64,000 nt of DNA, taken from contig CANMPL010000001.1 of NCBI GenBank assembly GCA_947499715.1, positions 496,001 to 560,000 of the forward strand, given 5' to 3'. Position numbers and translations under genes: made by a program. The DNA is from an uncultured Paracoccaceae bacterium. Its GTDB lineage: Bacteria > Pseudomonadota > Alphaproteobacteria > Rhodobacterales > Rhodobacteraceae. The notes beneath the pieces were generated by a model. It was not told the DNA's origin. It searched no databases and worked only from the letters and a program-made list of their open reading frames with translations. Every line of letters starts with the position of its first letter. The first letter of the stretch is position 1. Shown one piece after another: positions 1 to 7,968 of the stretch.

Positions 1-2
1 TG

Positions 3-1136
3 ACATCCGCGGCGAAAGCGCGTGAAAAAGCAAAAGCATTGCCAGTTTCGGAACCTCAGGAAGCGGCCCCCAAGGCATCTATCGGCGATATGTTGGATCT
101 TGATGATATCCACGTCGAATTCGCGCCCGATCTTGTTGACATGGTTCTGGATCAAGGCACGGGTCTGGATGCGCGGATCGCAAATATGCGAAATCATGTT
201 GCGACGGCGTTTGGGGTGCTATTGCCAGAAATACGTTTGACGGATAACGCGGCACTTTCGCCAGGCGTATATGTCGTTCATGTTCAAGGGGTTGAGCAGG
301 CGCGCGATGTCTTGCGATCTGATCAGATTCTTGCACTGCTGCCGGACGGGCACGCAACCGATGTCGACGGCGACACGGTGTCCGAGCCGGTATATGGCGC
401 GCCCGCGCGTTGGATTGATCTTGACCAGCAGGAAAAGGCAGCGCTTGGCGGGTTGACCACGGTCCAGCCGACAGAAGTCCTCGCGACGCACCTTCTTGAA
501 ATTGTGAAACGGAATTTTCCACGTCTTTTGACACATAAGGCACTGCGGAGGCGACTGGATGAGATGACGACGCTGACAGATGTAGATCGTGCGGCCGCTA
601 ACAGGAAACTTTTGGAAGAGCTGATGCCTGACAAAGTCCCGATGGATGTGTTGTTGTCTGTCATGCGTCTCTTGCTGGAAGAGCGTGTTTCTGTGCGCAA
701 CCTGCCCCTGATCATGGAAGCGATTGCCGAAGCACGGCAGGTTCATCAAACCATCGATGGCATCACCGAACATGTGCGCCAGCGTCTTGGGTTTCAGCTG
801 GTTGCGGAAGTGCGGCGAAAGGATGGGACTATTCCCTTGGTGCAACTCGCGCCCGAGTGGGAAGACGCGTTCACCACCTACGAACTGCGCGGTGAGCGCG
901 GCGGGGCGGATGTTGCCCTCCCGCCCGAAACGTTCAACAAACTCGCTGACGGTATCGCCGACAAATTGTCGATTGCTGCGCAGCAAGGCGCTTATGCTGC
1001 GGTTGTGACATCCATGCGTCGGCGACGCTTTTTGCGCACTGTCATGGCAGCGCGCGGCATATTGAACCCGGTCTTATCATTTGAAGAAATCGGGATCGAT
1101 GCGAAACCGGCGCTCGTCGGCCTGGTCGCCACATGA
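3..1136 (+). CDS. flhA: Flagellar export gate protein FlhA, C-terminal part (cut by window edge)
   Basis: FlhA is the nonameric export-gate protein of the flagellar type III secretion system. Only the cytoplasmic domain is present, about 378 codons of a family of roughly 690, because the frame is open to the left edge of the window. There are no membrane segments in this part. The region from about residue 20 onward matches the FlhA C-terminal domain that docks chaperone-substrate complexes, including the conserved stretch LPLIMEAIAEA. The stop overlaps the fliR start as ATGA, so the two are translationally coupled. The transmembrane half must lie upstream. Confidence 0.95.
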   Translation, partial: TSAAKAREKAKALPVSEPQEAAPKASIGDMLDLDDIHVEFAPDLVDMVLDQGTGLDARIANMRNHVATAFGVLLPEIRLTDNAALSPGVYVVHVQGVEQARDVLRSDQILALLPDGHATDVDGDTVSEPVYGAPARWIDLDQQEKAALGGLTTVQPTEVLATHLLEIVKRNFPRLLTHKALRRRLDEMTTLTDVDRAAANRKLLEELMPDKVPMDVLLSVMRLLLEERVSVRNLPLIMEAIAEARQVHQTIDGITEHVRQRLGFQLVAEVRRKDGTIPLVQLAPEWEDAFTTYELRGERGGADVALPPETFNKLADGIADKLSIAAQQGAYAAVVTSMRRRRFLRTVMAARGILNPVLSFEEIGIDAKPALVGLVAT

Positions 1137-1915
1137 TCGCAGAGCTTTTGACGTTGCTGCCCATCGCGCAATCCGCGCTTTGGGCGGGGTTTGTCGTATT
1201 CTTGCGCGTCGCAGCAATGATGTCGCTGTTCCCGGCATTCGGTGAACAAAGCGTTCCCGTCCGCGTCCGGCTGGGTATCAGTCTGGCATTCTGCATGATC
1301 GTTACACCGGCCCTCGCCCCCAATGTCGGACCTGTGCCTACAGATATCCTGCCCGTATTGGTCAGATTCTTCCCTGAAGTCGTGACGGGGCTATTCTTTG
1401 GCCTACTTTTGCGCTTCTTCGTGTTCGCGCTACAAATCGCAGGCACAATCGCCGCGCAGTCCACCTCGCTTTCCCAAATTTTTGGCGGTTCAGCTGGTGT
1501 CGACCCTCAGCCCGCCATGGGTCACGTGCTTGTTGTTGCGGGATTGGCGCTTGCCGCGATGATGGGACTTCATGTTCAGTTTGCGGCCTACATATTGCAG
1601 ACCTACACCTTGGTGCCATTGGGGACCTGGATGTCACCCAGCACAATTGTTGAACTTGGGGTTCACGTCGTTGGGAAAACCTTTGCGTTGGGCTTCACCC
1701 TTGCCGCGCCATTCTTGATCGCTTCGCTGATCTACAATGTCACTTTGGGTGTCATCAATCGCGCGATGCCGCAATTGATGGTGTCCTTCGTGGGCGCGCC
1801 GGCGATCACGGCTGGCGGTTTGCTGCTCTTGATGTTGACGGCACCCTTGATGTTGTCCCTGTGGCTCGAAGCCTTCGCCCAGGTGGTGATGAACCCGTCG
1901 GGGGGCTGGGAATGA
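1133..1915 (+). CDS. fliR: Flagellar biosynthesis protein FliR
   Basis: FliR is a polytopic inner-membrane protein that joins FliP and FliQ in the helical export gate at the base of the flagellum. The 260-residue product has the usual family length and several long hydrophobic helices spread over its whole length. It begins with an ATG overlapping the flhA stop (ATGA) and ends with an ATGA overlap into flhB, so flhA-fliR-flhB form one coupled operon. The partner fliQ is in this window but about 5 kb away on the opposite strand. fliP is not seen here. Confidence 0.95.
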   Translation: MIAELLTLLPIAQSALWAGFVVFLRVAAMMSLFPAFGEQSVPVRVRLGISLAFCMIVTPALAPNVGPVPTDILPVLVRFFPEVVTGLFFGLLLRFFVFALQIAGTIAAQSTSLSQIFGGSAGVDPQPAMGHVLVVAGLALAAMMGLHVQFAAYILQTYTLVPLGTWMSPSTIVELGVHVVGKTFALGFTLAAPFLIASLIYNVTLGVINRAMPQLMVSFVGAPAITAGGLLLLMLTAPLMLSLWLEAFAQVVMNPSGGWE

Positions 1916-2997
1916 GCGGTGAAAGCGGCGACGAAGACAAACAATTTGAACCCTCGCAGAAAAAGCTGGATGACGCCCGCAAAAAGGGAGAGATACCCCG
2001 CTCCGTCGATCTGACGACTGCTGCTGCTTACGGCGGGATCCTCGTTGCGGCCTTCGCCTTTGGTCCTGCCGCGGTTGTTGGTCTTGGCGACGCTCTGATG
2101 ATCTTGCTCGATCAATCAGACGGGCTGGCGCGCGTGACGTTTGCGGGCCCTCAAAATGCCCTTATGGGCGGCGTGTTGTGGGAGGTTGTCATTTCTGTTG
2201 CGCCGCTGTTTGCGGTGCCCGCAATCTTTGCCATCTTGGCGGTCATCGGGCAGGGTGCATTTGTTGTGGCGCCAGCAAAGATAAAGCCAAAGCTGTCAAA
2301 TATCTCTATCTTGCAGGGGTTTAAGAAGAAATTTGGCCGTAATGGGTTCTTTGAATTCGCAAAGAGCTTTTCCAAGCTATTGATCTTTGGCACCGTCTTG
2401 TTCCTTTTTCTATGGCAACAAATGGATCGGATGATCGGGTCGATGTTCATGTCACCCGGTATGATTGTTGTGGAACTCGTCCGTCTTGTTCTTGCTTTGA
2501 TGCTGATTGTTTTGGTCATCGCGCTGGTCATTGGCGGGGTCGATTTTCTTTGGCAACGGGCAGAGCATATGCGCAAGCATCGGATGTCTCGTAAAGAGAT
2601 GATGGACGAATTGAAGCAGTCAGAGGGTGATCCGATGATGAAACAACAGCGTCGTCAAAAGGGGATGGATCTCGCGACCAATCAGATGCTGGCGGACGTA
2701 CCAGATGCAAATGTCGTGGTCGTCAATCCAACCCACTTTGCCGTGGCCCTCAAATGGGATCGCATGTCGGCGACTGCGCCGATCTGCGTTGCAAAAGGGA
2801 CAGACGAGATTGCGGCCCGCATTCGCGAAGTAGCCGCTGAAAATGGCGTTCCGCTGCATTCCGATCCCCCCACGGCACGCGCCCTTCATGCCACGGTGGA
2901 CGTCGGCGATGAGATCCCGCCCGAACACTACAAGGCGGTGGCCGCTGCCATCAGGTTCGCGGAAAGTATTCGGGCCAAAGCGAAGGCCTGGTCATGA
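1912..2997 (+). CDS. flhB: Flagellar export switch protein FlhB
   Basis: FlhB switches export specificity from rod/hook to filament substrates after autocleavage. The 361-residue protein has the basic N-terminal signature (KKLDDARKKGEIPRS), four membrane segments and the cytoplasmic autocleavage motif NPTH at about residues 272-275. The start chosen is the ATG overlapping the fliR stop. A longer frame opens at 1861 but would overlap fliR by more than 50 bases without added homology. The hook-length partner fliK lies at 13.4 kb. The stop overlaps the start of the next small gene as ATGA. Confidence 0.96.
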   Translation: MSGESGDEDKQFEPSQKKLDDARKKGEIPRSVDLTTAAAYGGILVAAFAFGPAAVVGLGDALMILLDQSDGLARVTFAGPQNALMGGVLWEVVISVAPLFAVPAIFAILAVIGQGAFVVAPAKIKPKLSNISILQGFKKKFGRNGFFEFAKSFSKLLIFGTVLFLFLWQQMDRMIGSMFMSPGMIVVELVRLVLALMLIVLVIALVIGGVDFLWQRAEHMRKHRMSRKEMMDELKQSEGDPMMKQQRRQKGMDLATNQMLADVPDANVVVVNPTHFAVALKWDRMSATAPICVAKGTDEIAARIREVAAENGVPLHSDPPTARALHATVDVGDEIPPEHYKAVAAAIRFAESIRAKAKAWS

Positions 2998-3386
2998 AGA
3001 CCGAACAACTCCGCGACCTTTTGCAAGTGGCAGAGGTGGCCTTTGCAGCAGAGCAGGCCAAGCTTGCACAATTGAGCAGGGCGGAGACAGAACTAAGGGA
3101 TCAACTTTCGTCTTTGGCATCATCACGGCAAAGCCGGATAGAGGGTGCGGGTGCCCAGGCAACACCGGCCGCGCGCGCTGGGGCAGAAGTTCGCTGGCAT
3201 CGCTGGATAGATACGCGGCGCGAGGCGCTCAATCGTGAACTTGCACAGAATCTTGCAAAACGGGCGAAATTGATCGCGGCGGTCAGGTTGGCGTTTGGCA
3301 GAAAAGAAGCCCTGACAGCGCTCGTTGCGCGTGCCAGGGCGAATGAGGTTCAACAAAAAGCCCGCCGAAGCGATCATACGTCCTGA
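2994..3386 (+). CDS. Small coiled-coil protein of the flagellar operon, FliJ-like candidate
   Basis: This 130-residue, mostly alpha-helical protein is rich in Ala, Glu, Arg and Leu, with heptad-like spacing over most of its length (EQLRDLLQVAEVAF and following). No signal peptide or membrane segment is visible. Its ATG overlaps the flhB stop, so it is the last gene of flhA-fliR-flhB. Its 3' end overlaps the convergent fliL by 13 bases. Size, coiled-coil character and position fit a FliJ-type export chaperone or ATPase stalk, and no fliJ is seen next to fliI. That is inference: I see no diagnostic FliJ motif. Confidence 0.7.
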   Translation: MKTEQLRDLLQVAEVAFAAEQAKLAQLSRAETELRDQLSSLASSRQSRIEGAGAQATPAARAGAEVRWHRWIDTRREALNRELAQNLAKRAKLIAAVRLAFGRKEALTALVARARANEVQQKARRSDHTS

Positions 3387-3883
3387 CGGACGATATCCAA
3401 AACCAGAACATCAAGCGCATTTGCCCCAAGGATGGTCTGCGCGCTTTGCAACAAGTCCTGACGCAAGGTGCGCATGTTGCTGGTGCTGGTAAAATTCCCA
3501 GAAAACCCGCCGATATTTGCGTGATTGAACATGACCTGCAAAAACGCGTCACGAAGACGCGGCTCGACCGCAAAAACGGCATCTTCCCCGCCCGGCGGTA
3601 CGGCGATGCCAATGGACAAAACGACCATCGCGGCGATCTTTTCGTCCGCGATCACCGGAATCACAAACTGGTTTTCCAAATTGGCATAGGCGACTTCTTC
3701 GGCGGGAACTTCCGGCGCCTGCACGTTGGCGGGAGTTTCGGCGGAAACGGTGTGTTCACCTGGCAAGCAGTTGACCGTGTCGGCGGCGTGTTCTTCTGTT
3801 GCGGCGGGCTTAAGCACAATGCCCGCGCCAACGCCCGCACCTGTGCCAACCAGCAAAAGTATCAATGGAACAAGAAGTTTCAT
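3374..3883 (-). CDS. fliL: Flagellar basal body-associated protein FliL
   Basis: FliL is a single-pass inner-membrane protein that surrounds and supports the stator units. The 169-residue sequence has one N-terminal membrane segment (LLVPLILLLVGTGAGVGAG), a low-complexity linker rich in Ala, Glu and Pro, and a periplasmic domain starting around residue 70. That domain has the FliL pattern of a beta strand, RLRDAFLQVMF and a C-terminal helix containing LRQDLLQSAQTIL. It is the last gene of the minus-strand flgB operon, 17 bases after flgH. It converges with and slightly overlaps the FliJ-like gene. Confidence 0.88.
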   Translation of the reverse strand: MKLLVPLILLLVGTGAGVGAGIVLKPAATEEHAADTVNCLPGEHTVSAETPANVQAPEVPAEEVAYANLENQFVIPVIADEKIAAMVVLSIGIAVPPGGEDAVFAVEPRLRDAFLQVMFNHANIGGFSGNFTSTSNMRTLRQDLLQSAQTILGANALDVLVLDIVRQDV

Positions 3884-3900
3884 GTCGGTGACCTTTCAGA

Positions 3901-4626
3901 TCAGAATGGCAAGATTGCTTCGACGGCCTGTTGGCCATAGCGCGGCTGCTGCATGTCCGAGATTTGACCGCGTCCGCCATAGGAAATCCGGGCCGAGGCG
4001 ATTTTGTCATAGGTGATCTCATTTTGTCGGGTGACATCCGCCGGGCGAACAAACCCCGAAACCAGAAGTTCGCGCAGTTCGAAATTCACCCGCACTTCTT
4101 GTTGCCCCTGTATCGCCAGCACTCCGTTTGGCAAAACGTCCGTGATTGTTGCCGCAACGCGCAATGTTAGTTTTTCATTGCGCCTAACCGAACCATCACC
4201 CGATGATGTGCTGGAGGAGTTGATTCCAACAGCATTTCCAAGCGATGCGCCATCGGGCAGGCGCGGATCAATCCGCTGCGGAAGCCCCAAAAGCTGTGGC
4301 ACGGCCATCTGTTGCGCAGCACTGCGGGACCGGTCTGAGGAATTTGAGATCTCGGCCTGATCATCAATTTCGATGACAACGGTCAGAATATCGCCGCGCT
4401 GCATCGCGCGCCGGTCACCAAGCAAGGATCCGCGATCACCAGTCCAAAGGGACGCGTCGGATCCGGGAAACCGCGGAGCGCGGTCGACAACCTGCGGCAG
4501 GCTGTAGGTGACCATGGCGTTGCGGTCTTCGGTCGCGACAATTGATGTCATTTCCGGAGCTTTGCCCAAGGGCGTGCTGCTGCATCCGGCCAAGAGCATC
4601 AAGGCGAGTATTTTAGCGCGAAACAT
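3901..4626 (-). CDS. flgH: Flagellar L-ring lipoprotein FlgH
   Basis: FlgH forms the L-ring bushing in the outer membrane through which the rod turns. The 241-residue protein starts with a lipoprotein signal and lipobox (LMLLAGCSS, lipidated Cys near residue 15). The conserved core contains LWTGDRGSLLGDRRAMQRGDILTV and ends in a beta-rich segment. The gene overlaps the 3' end of flgA by 14 bases. The matching P-ring gene flgI is not in this window. Confidence 0.95.
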   Translation of the reverse strand: MFRAKILALMLLAGCSSTPLGKAPEMTSIVATEDRNAMVTYSLPQVVDRAPRFPGSDASLWTGDRGSLLGDRRAMQRGDILTVVIEIDDQAEISNSSDRSRSAAQQMAVPQLLGLPQRIDPRLPDGASLGNAVGINSSSTSSGDGSVRRNEKLTLRVAATITDVLPNGVLAIQGQQEVRVNFELRELLVSGFVRPADVTRQNEITYDKIASARISYGGRGQISDMQQPRYGQQAVEAILPF

Positions 4627-5029
4627 AAGCGACTCCGTCTTCTCCGATGCGAGCAGAGACGGTGCTACGCGAACTGAGGTTCATCACCCGCACAATATCC
4701 CCGATACCCGCACGCCCAAGTGACCGACCCTCGGTCGCGATATAAAGGCCGCCCGAATTGTAGATCAGCGGCACGATTTCATTGCGGTCAACAATCGCCG
4801 GAAACCCAACATCTGCGGGGCGCACGGGCCTGCCTGCGTAAAGTGCCACCCGAGCTTCCATTCCGATCAGCAACAACGGATCGTCGACGCCGCCATTTGC
4901 AGTGACATTGCGCAGCAAGAGATCCTCTGCGCGGATCAGCGATTGTGCCGGTATCGTGCGCGCGGCAACCAAGACATCGGAGGCGACCGGTCCGGCCAGA
5001 GCCATGAAAAAGAGAATAACGCGGATCAT
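4613..5029 (-). CDS. flgA: Flagellar P-ring assembly chaperone FlgA
   Basis: FlgA is the periplasmic chaperone for P-ring assembly. The 138-residue product has a short signal peptide (MIRVILFFMALAGPVAS) and one SAF-type domain with the family pattern ARTIPAQSLIRAEDL, then GMEARVALYAGRPVRPADV and a C-terminal GDIVRVMNLSS strand. At about 140 residues it is the short form usual in alphaproteobacteria, lacking the N-terminal extension of the enterobacterial protein. It overlaps flgG upstream (ATGA) and flgH downstream. Confidence 0.93.
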   Translation of the reverse strand: MIRVILFFMALAGPVASDVLVAARTIPAQSLIRAEDLLLRNVTANGGVDDPLLLIGMEARVALYAGRPVRPADVGFPAIVDRNEIVPLIYNSGGLYIATEGRSLGRAGIGDIVRVMNLSSRSTVSARIGEDGVAYVSR

Positions 5030-5811
5030 CGGATCTGCACCATCGCGCCCAACATCTGGTCGCCTGCCGTGATGACCTTGGAATTCAACTCATATCCCCG
5101 CTGCGCTTCGATCAGATCGGTAACCTCTTTGACCGGGTCAACAGAGCTGTCTTCGAGATAGCCTTGCCGCAGAACACCCAAACCGTCCTGCCCCGGGTCA
5201 TTCACGACAGAGGGGCCGGAGGCGGGCGTTTCAAGGAAAAGGTTAGAGCCGATCGCCTCCAACCCTTTGGGATTGGTAAAACCAGCAAGGGTGAATTGAC
5301 CTAATAGCTGCGGCTGAATCTGGTCGACAAAATAGGCGTAAACCTCACCTTCGGCGTTGATCGATATCGACCGGGCATCCTGTGGAATCGTAATATCAGG
5401 CACAACCGGGTAGCCATCGGCCGTCACAATCTGCCCTTCGCCCGTTCGCTTTAGCGCGCCATCGCGTGTATAGGCCGGCACACCGCTGGGAAGCGTCACC
5501 TCAAGATAACCGTCACCCTCAATCGCCAGGTCCAGATCGCCGCCGGTTTGGCCAAGCGCCCCCTGCGCCAACATCATACTGACAGAACTGGCGCGCACGC
5601 CCAGACCAAGCTGAACGCCGGTTGGCAATTGCGTGCCGTCCGATGCATTGATGGTGCCGGGGCGGGCAAGCTGTTGGTAATGCAAATCTGCAAATTCCGC
5701 CCGTCTTGCATTATAACCCGTTGTCGACATGTTCGCGAGGTTGTTCGAGATCACCTCGACCCGCATTTGTTGGGCGGTCATCCCGGCTGCTGCAATCTTG
5801 AGTGCGCGCAT
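5026..5811 (-). CDS. flgG: Flagellar distal rod protein FlgG
   Basis: FlgG builds the distal rod that connects the proximal rod to the hook. The 261-residue protein has the normal length and the family landmarks. The N-terminal rod motif is MTAQQMRVEVISNNLANMSTTG, the middle contains TGGDLDLAIEGDGYLEV, and the C-terminal coiled coil is VTDLIEAQRGYELNSKVI. The gene follows flgF after 18 bases and ends in an ATGA overlap with flgA. Paralogous similarity to flgF is clear, but the ANMSTTGYNARR start and the 261-residue length favour FlgG. Confidence 0.96.
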   Translation of the reverse strand: MRALKIAAAGMTAQQMRVEVISNNLANMSTTGYNARRAEFADLHYQQLARPGTINASDGTQLPTGVQLGLGVRASSVSMMLAQGALGQTGGDLDLAIEGDGYLEVTLPSGVPAYTRDGALKRTGEGQIVTADGYPVVPDITIPQDARSISINAEGEVYAYFVDQIQPQLLGQFTLAGFTNPKGLEAIGSNLFLETPASGPSVVNDPGQDGLGVLRQGYLEDSSVDPVKEVTDLIEAQRGYELNSKVITAGDQMLGAMVQIR

Positions 5812-5829
5812 CTTGGTACTCCTGTCTGG

Positions 5830-6546
5830 TTAACGTCCGGCGGATTGGATCACGTTCCGGATGCGTTCATCTTCTTTGTCGAGGAATGTCTGCCCAAGCT
5901 CATAGGCCCGCTGCACCTCGATCATGCGGCTGATTTCGACGATTGGGTTGACGTTTGATCCTTCAAGGAACCCTTGCACCATCTTCCCGTCAGGCGCGGG
6001 TGCAAAACCGCCCGGTGTTTCAAACATGGTGCCGCTTTGGCGGGTCATGTCGCCTGGGTCATTGGGCACAACAAGGCCGATTTGGCCGATTGGATCACCG
6101 CCCGCGCTGATCGTTCCGTCAGATGCAATCCCGATTTGGCCCACGCCTTGCGGAATAAATACGGGTGCGCCACCGGCGTCCAACACGGGATTGCCGTCCA
6201 TCGTGACAAGGTCGCCGTTGGTATCCGGGGTAAATGACCCTGCCCGCGTCAGTCTGGGCCCAGCTGCGGTATCGATCAGAAAGTAGCCGTCACCCTCAAT
6301 CGCGAGATCAAAACTGCCACCCGTTTGGGTCAATGTGCCCTGCGTCAGATCCGTGTGTCGCACCCGCGCAGTTGCCAGAGAAAGCGAAGGGTGATCCGCC
6401 CCAAGGTCTGATATGTATTCGGAAAACAACAACCCTTCCGCGCGGTACCCGGTGGTAGAGGCGTTAGCGACGTTATTGGCAATCATGCGCAACTCGGACA
6501 TCAGCCCGGATTGGCGGGTCAAGGTGGCATAGGTTGCATTTTCCAT
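5830..6546 (-). CDS. flgF: Flagellar proximal rod protein FlgF
   Basis: FlgF is one of the proximal rod proteins. The start chosen is the ATG at 6546 (MENATYATLT), preceded by GGAGG five bases upstream, which gives 238 residues. An ATG five codons further upstream would overlap the fliQ stop and lacks such a site. The N-terminus has the rod signature MIANNVANASTTGYRAEG, the middle has GGSFDLAIEGDGYF, and the end has ISRMIEVQRAYELGQ. It lies between fliQ and flgG in the operon. Confidence 0.95.
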   Translation of the reverse strand: MENATYATLTRQSGLMSELRMIANNVANASTTGYRAEGLLFSEYISDLGADHPSLSLATARVRHTDLTQGTLTQTGGSFDLAIEGDGYFLIDTAAGPRLTRAGSFTPDTNGDLVTMDGNPVLDAGGAPVFIPQGVGQIGIASDGTISAGGDPIGQIGLVVPNDPGDMTRQSGTMFETPGGFAPAPDGKMVQGFLEGSNVNPIVEISRMIEVQRAYELGQTFLDKEDERIRNVIQSAGR

Positions 6547-6547
6547 A

Positions 6548-6814
6548 TCAGCCTCCGGCAATAATTGGGATCAAGGTGGCTTGGAAAAAGCTCACCAAAG
6601 TTTCGGTCATAAAGGCCATGCTGATCCAAAAAACCGCCACAATGGCGCCTAGCTTGGGCACAAAGGTCAGTGTCATTTCCTGAATGGATGTCAGCGCTTG
6701 AAACAGACCCACTGTCAAACCAGTCGCCAAGGCGACGGTCAGGATCGGCAATGAAATCATAAAGGCGATCCAAAGCCCCTGCCGGAGTGTGTCGTAAAAC
6801 AGCGCTTCTTCCAT
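6548..6814 (-). CDS. fliQ: Flagellar biosynthesis protein FliQ
   Basis: FliQ is a small two-helix membrane protein of the FliPQR export gate. The 88-residue product has the family length, two hydrophobic hairpins and the signature TVGLFQALTSIQEMTLTFVPK. Its ATG shares one base with the fliE stop (TGATG). It is separated from fliR, which lies on the other strand about 4.6 kb away, so the export-gate genes are split between two operons. Confidence 0.95.
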   Translation of the reverse strand: MEEALFYDTLRQGLWIAFMISLPILTVALATGLTVGLFQALTSIQEMTLTFVPKLGAIVAVFWISMAFMTETLVSFFQATLIPIIAGG

Positions 6815-7089
6815 CAGACAGGCATCCGCAGGATTTCCTGATAAGCCTCGACCACTTTGTCGCGCACGGTCACCGCGGTTTGAACGGCCAATTCCGTCTG
6901 GGCGAGCGCATGGACCAATTGATGCGGATCGGCGCCTTCGGTCATGGCTTGCATCGCGGTGTTTTCACTTGCCTGAAGTGTCGCCATGAAATCATTGGCT
7001 GCACCCAAGGCTGCGGACGCTGCATCAGGCTGCGTCGCGGATCGGCTGGCCGCATAGTTTTGCGCGACGAGGGTATTGCGAATATCCAT
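6814..7089 (-). CDS. fliE: Flagellar MS-ring/rod junction protein FliE
   Basis: FliE links the MS ring to the proximal rod and is the first rod substrate exported. The 91-residue protein has a variable N-terminus and the conserved C-terminal helices, with TALAQTELAVQTAVTVRDKVVEAYQEILRMPV near the end (quoted here as two stretches: LAQTELAVQTAVTVRDK and VEAYQEILRMPV). It sits between flgC and fliQ, 11 bases after the flgC stop. Confidence 0.94.
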   Translation of the reverse strand: MDIRNTLVAQNYAASRSATQPDAASAALGAANDFMATLQASENTAMQAMTEGADPHQLVHALAQTELAVQTAVTVRDKVVEAYQEILRMPV

Positions 7090-7100
7090 TCTGGAAACTC

Positions 7101-7493
7101 CTATTTCTTGAGTAGATCGTTGAGTGCGGTCGACATTTGCCGCACTTGGTCAAACATTTTTAGATTGGCCTCGTAGCTGCGCTGGGCCTCGCGGGCGTCA
7201 GCAATCTCAACCAGCAAGTTCACGTTCGACCCGTCGTAATGACCAGAATCATCTGCCATCGGATGGGTTGGGTCATAAATGCGGTCCAGCGCAGTCTGAT
7301 CGAGCCGCAGATTAGTTGCCTCGACCGCGCCAGTCTTTTGAGCGCCCTGCATCACCTCTTCGAAAGAGATCATTTTGCGGCGATATCCCGGTGTGTCGGT
7401 ATTCGCGATGTTTTCGGACACATGGCGAAGCCTGTTCGCCTGCGCTTTCAGGCCACTCGTGGCGACGCTAATGGCATCACTAAAATCTGTCAT
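7101..7493 (-). CDS. flgC: Flagellar proximal rod protein FlgC
   Basis: FlgC is a proximal rod subunit. The 130-residue protein shows the rod signature RLRHVSENIANTDTPGYRRK near the N-terminus and the C-terminal helix EIADAREAQRSYEANLKMF. Both are diagnostic and at normal spacing. It follows flgB after 9 bases and precedes fliE, the canonical flgB-flgC-fliE order. Confidence 0.96.
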   Translation of the reverse strand: MTDFSDAISVATSGLKAQANRLRHVSENIANTDTPGYRRKMISFEEVMQGAQKTGAVEATNLRLDQTALDRIYDPTHPMADDSGHYDGSNVNLLVEIADAREAQRSYEANLKMFDQVRQMSTALNDLLKK

Positions 7494-7502
7494 CCATGCC
7501 TC

Positions 7503-7883
7503 CTATCGACCAAGCGACGTGCGAAGCACAGTCATGGTGTGGCGATAAATTGAGAGTGCGCGATTATGTTCGCGCGCGATATTCACCGCGTTCATCATCT
7601 CTTCTTCGATCGAGACCGCATTGCCATTTGGCGAGGGCTCTGCCCCGCCGTCCGTTACCAACATCGCCGTGTTCTGGGTGCCATTGCCCATGTGACCCGT
7701 GCGGGTGGCCCGCATCATCGAGGCGTCATTTTTTGCATATGTTTCTGAAAATGGGGCGATCTGTTGCGCGACAAACCCGGGAGTGTCTGCATTCGCGACG
7801 TTGCGAGCGGTTGTCGCCTGCCGTGCGCCCGCGTGGCGCGCCATGTCGTTTGCTGTCTGGAACAGTGCCAGTGATTGATACAT
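7503..7883 (-). CDS. flgB: Flagellar proximal rod protein FlgB
   Basis: FlgB is the first proximal rod subunit and the first gene of the minus-strand operon flgB-flgC-fliE-fliQ-flgF-flgG-flgA-flgH-fliL. The 126-residue product has the FlgB pattern ARQATTARNVANADTPGFVA at the N-terminus and a C-terminal helix with NIAREHNRALSIYRHTM. The gene is divergent from fliI with an 85-base intergenic region that must hold both promoters. Confidence 0.95.
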   Translation of the reverse strand: MYQSLALFQTANDMARHAGARQATTARNVANADTPGFVAQQIAPFSETYAKNDASMMRATRTGHMGNGTQNTAMLVTDGGAEPSPNGNAVSIEEEMMNAVNIAREHNRALSIYRHTMTVLRTSLGR

Positions 7884-7917
7884 CGGGGCTTCTCCCTCGT
7901 GCTGATGAAACGAAGCA

Positions 7918-7935
7918 TTAAGGGTGATTCCTTAA
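7918..7935. promoter_or_regulatory. Inverted repeat in the flgB/fliI divergent promoter region
   Basis: The sequence TTAAGG-N6-CCTTAA is a perfect 6-bp inverted repeat in the 85-base gap between the divergent flgB and fliI starts. Its TTAA half-sites resemble those of CtrA, but the spacing between TTAA elements is 10 rather than 7, so it does not match the standard CtrA box. It may be an operator for another flagellar regulator. Confidence 0.35.
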
Positions 7936-7968
7936 AAAGGTGTTCAATTGTGAAAGGGAATCTTTGCC

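Noticed and set aside
3446..3940. 164-codon plus-strand frame opposite fliL
   Set aside because: It is antisense to fliL, overlaps fliL fully, and lacks any family signature.
7918..7935. CtrA box between flgB and fliI
   Set aside because: TTAA half-sites are present but the spacing is 10, not 7, so it is listed only as an inverted repeat.
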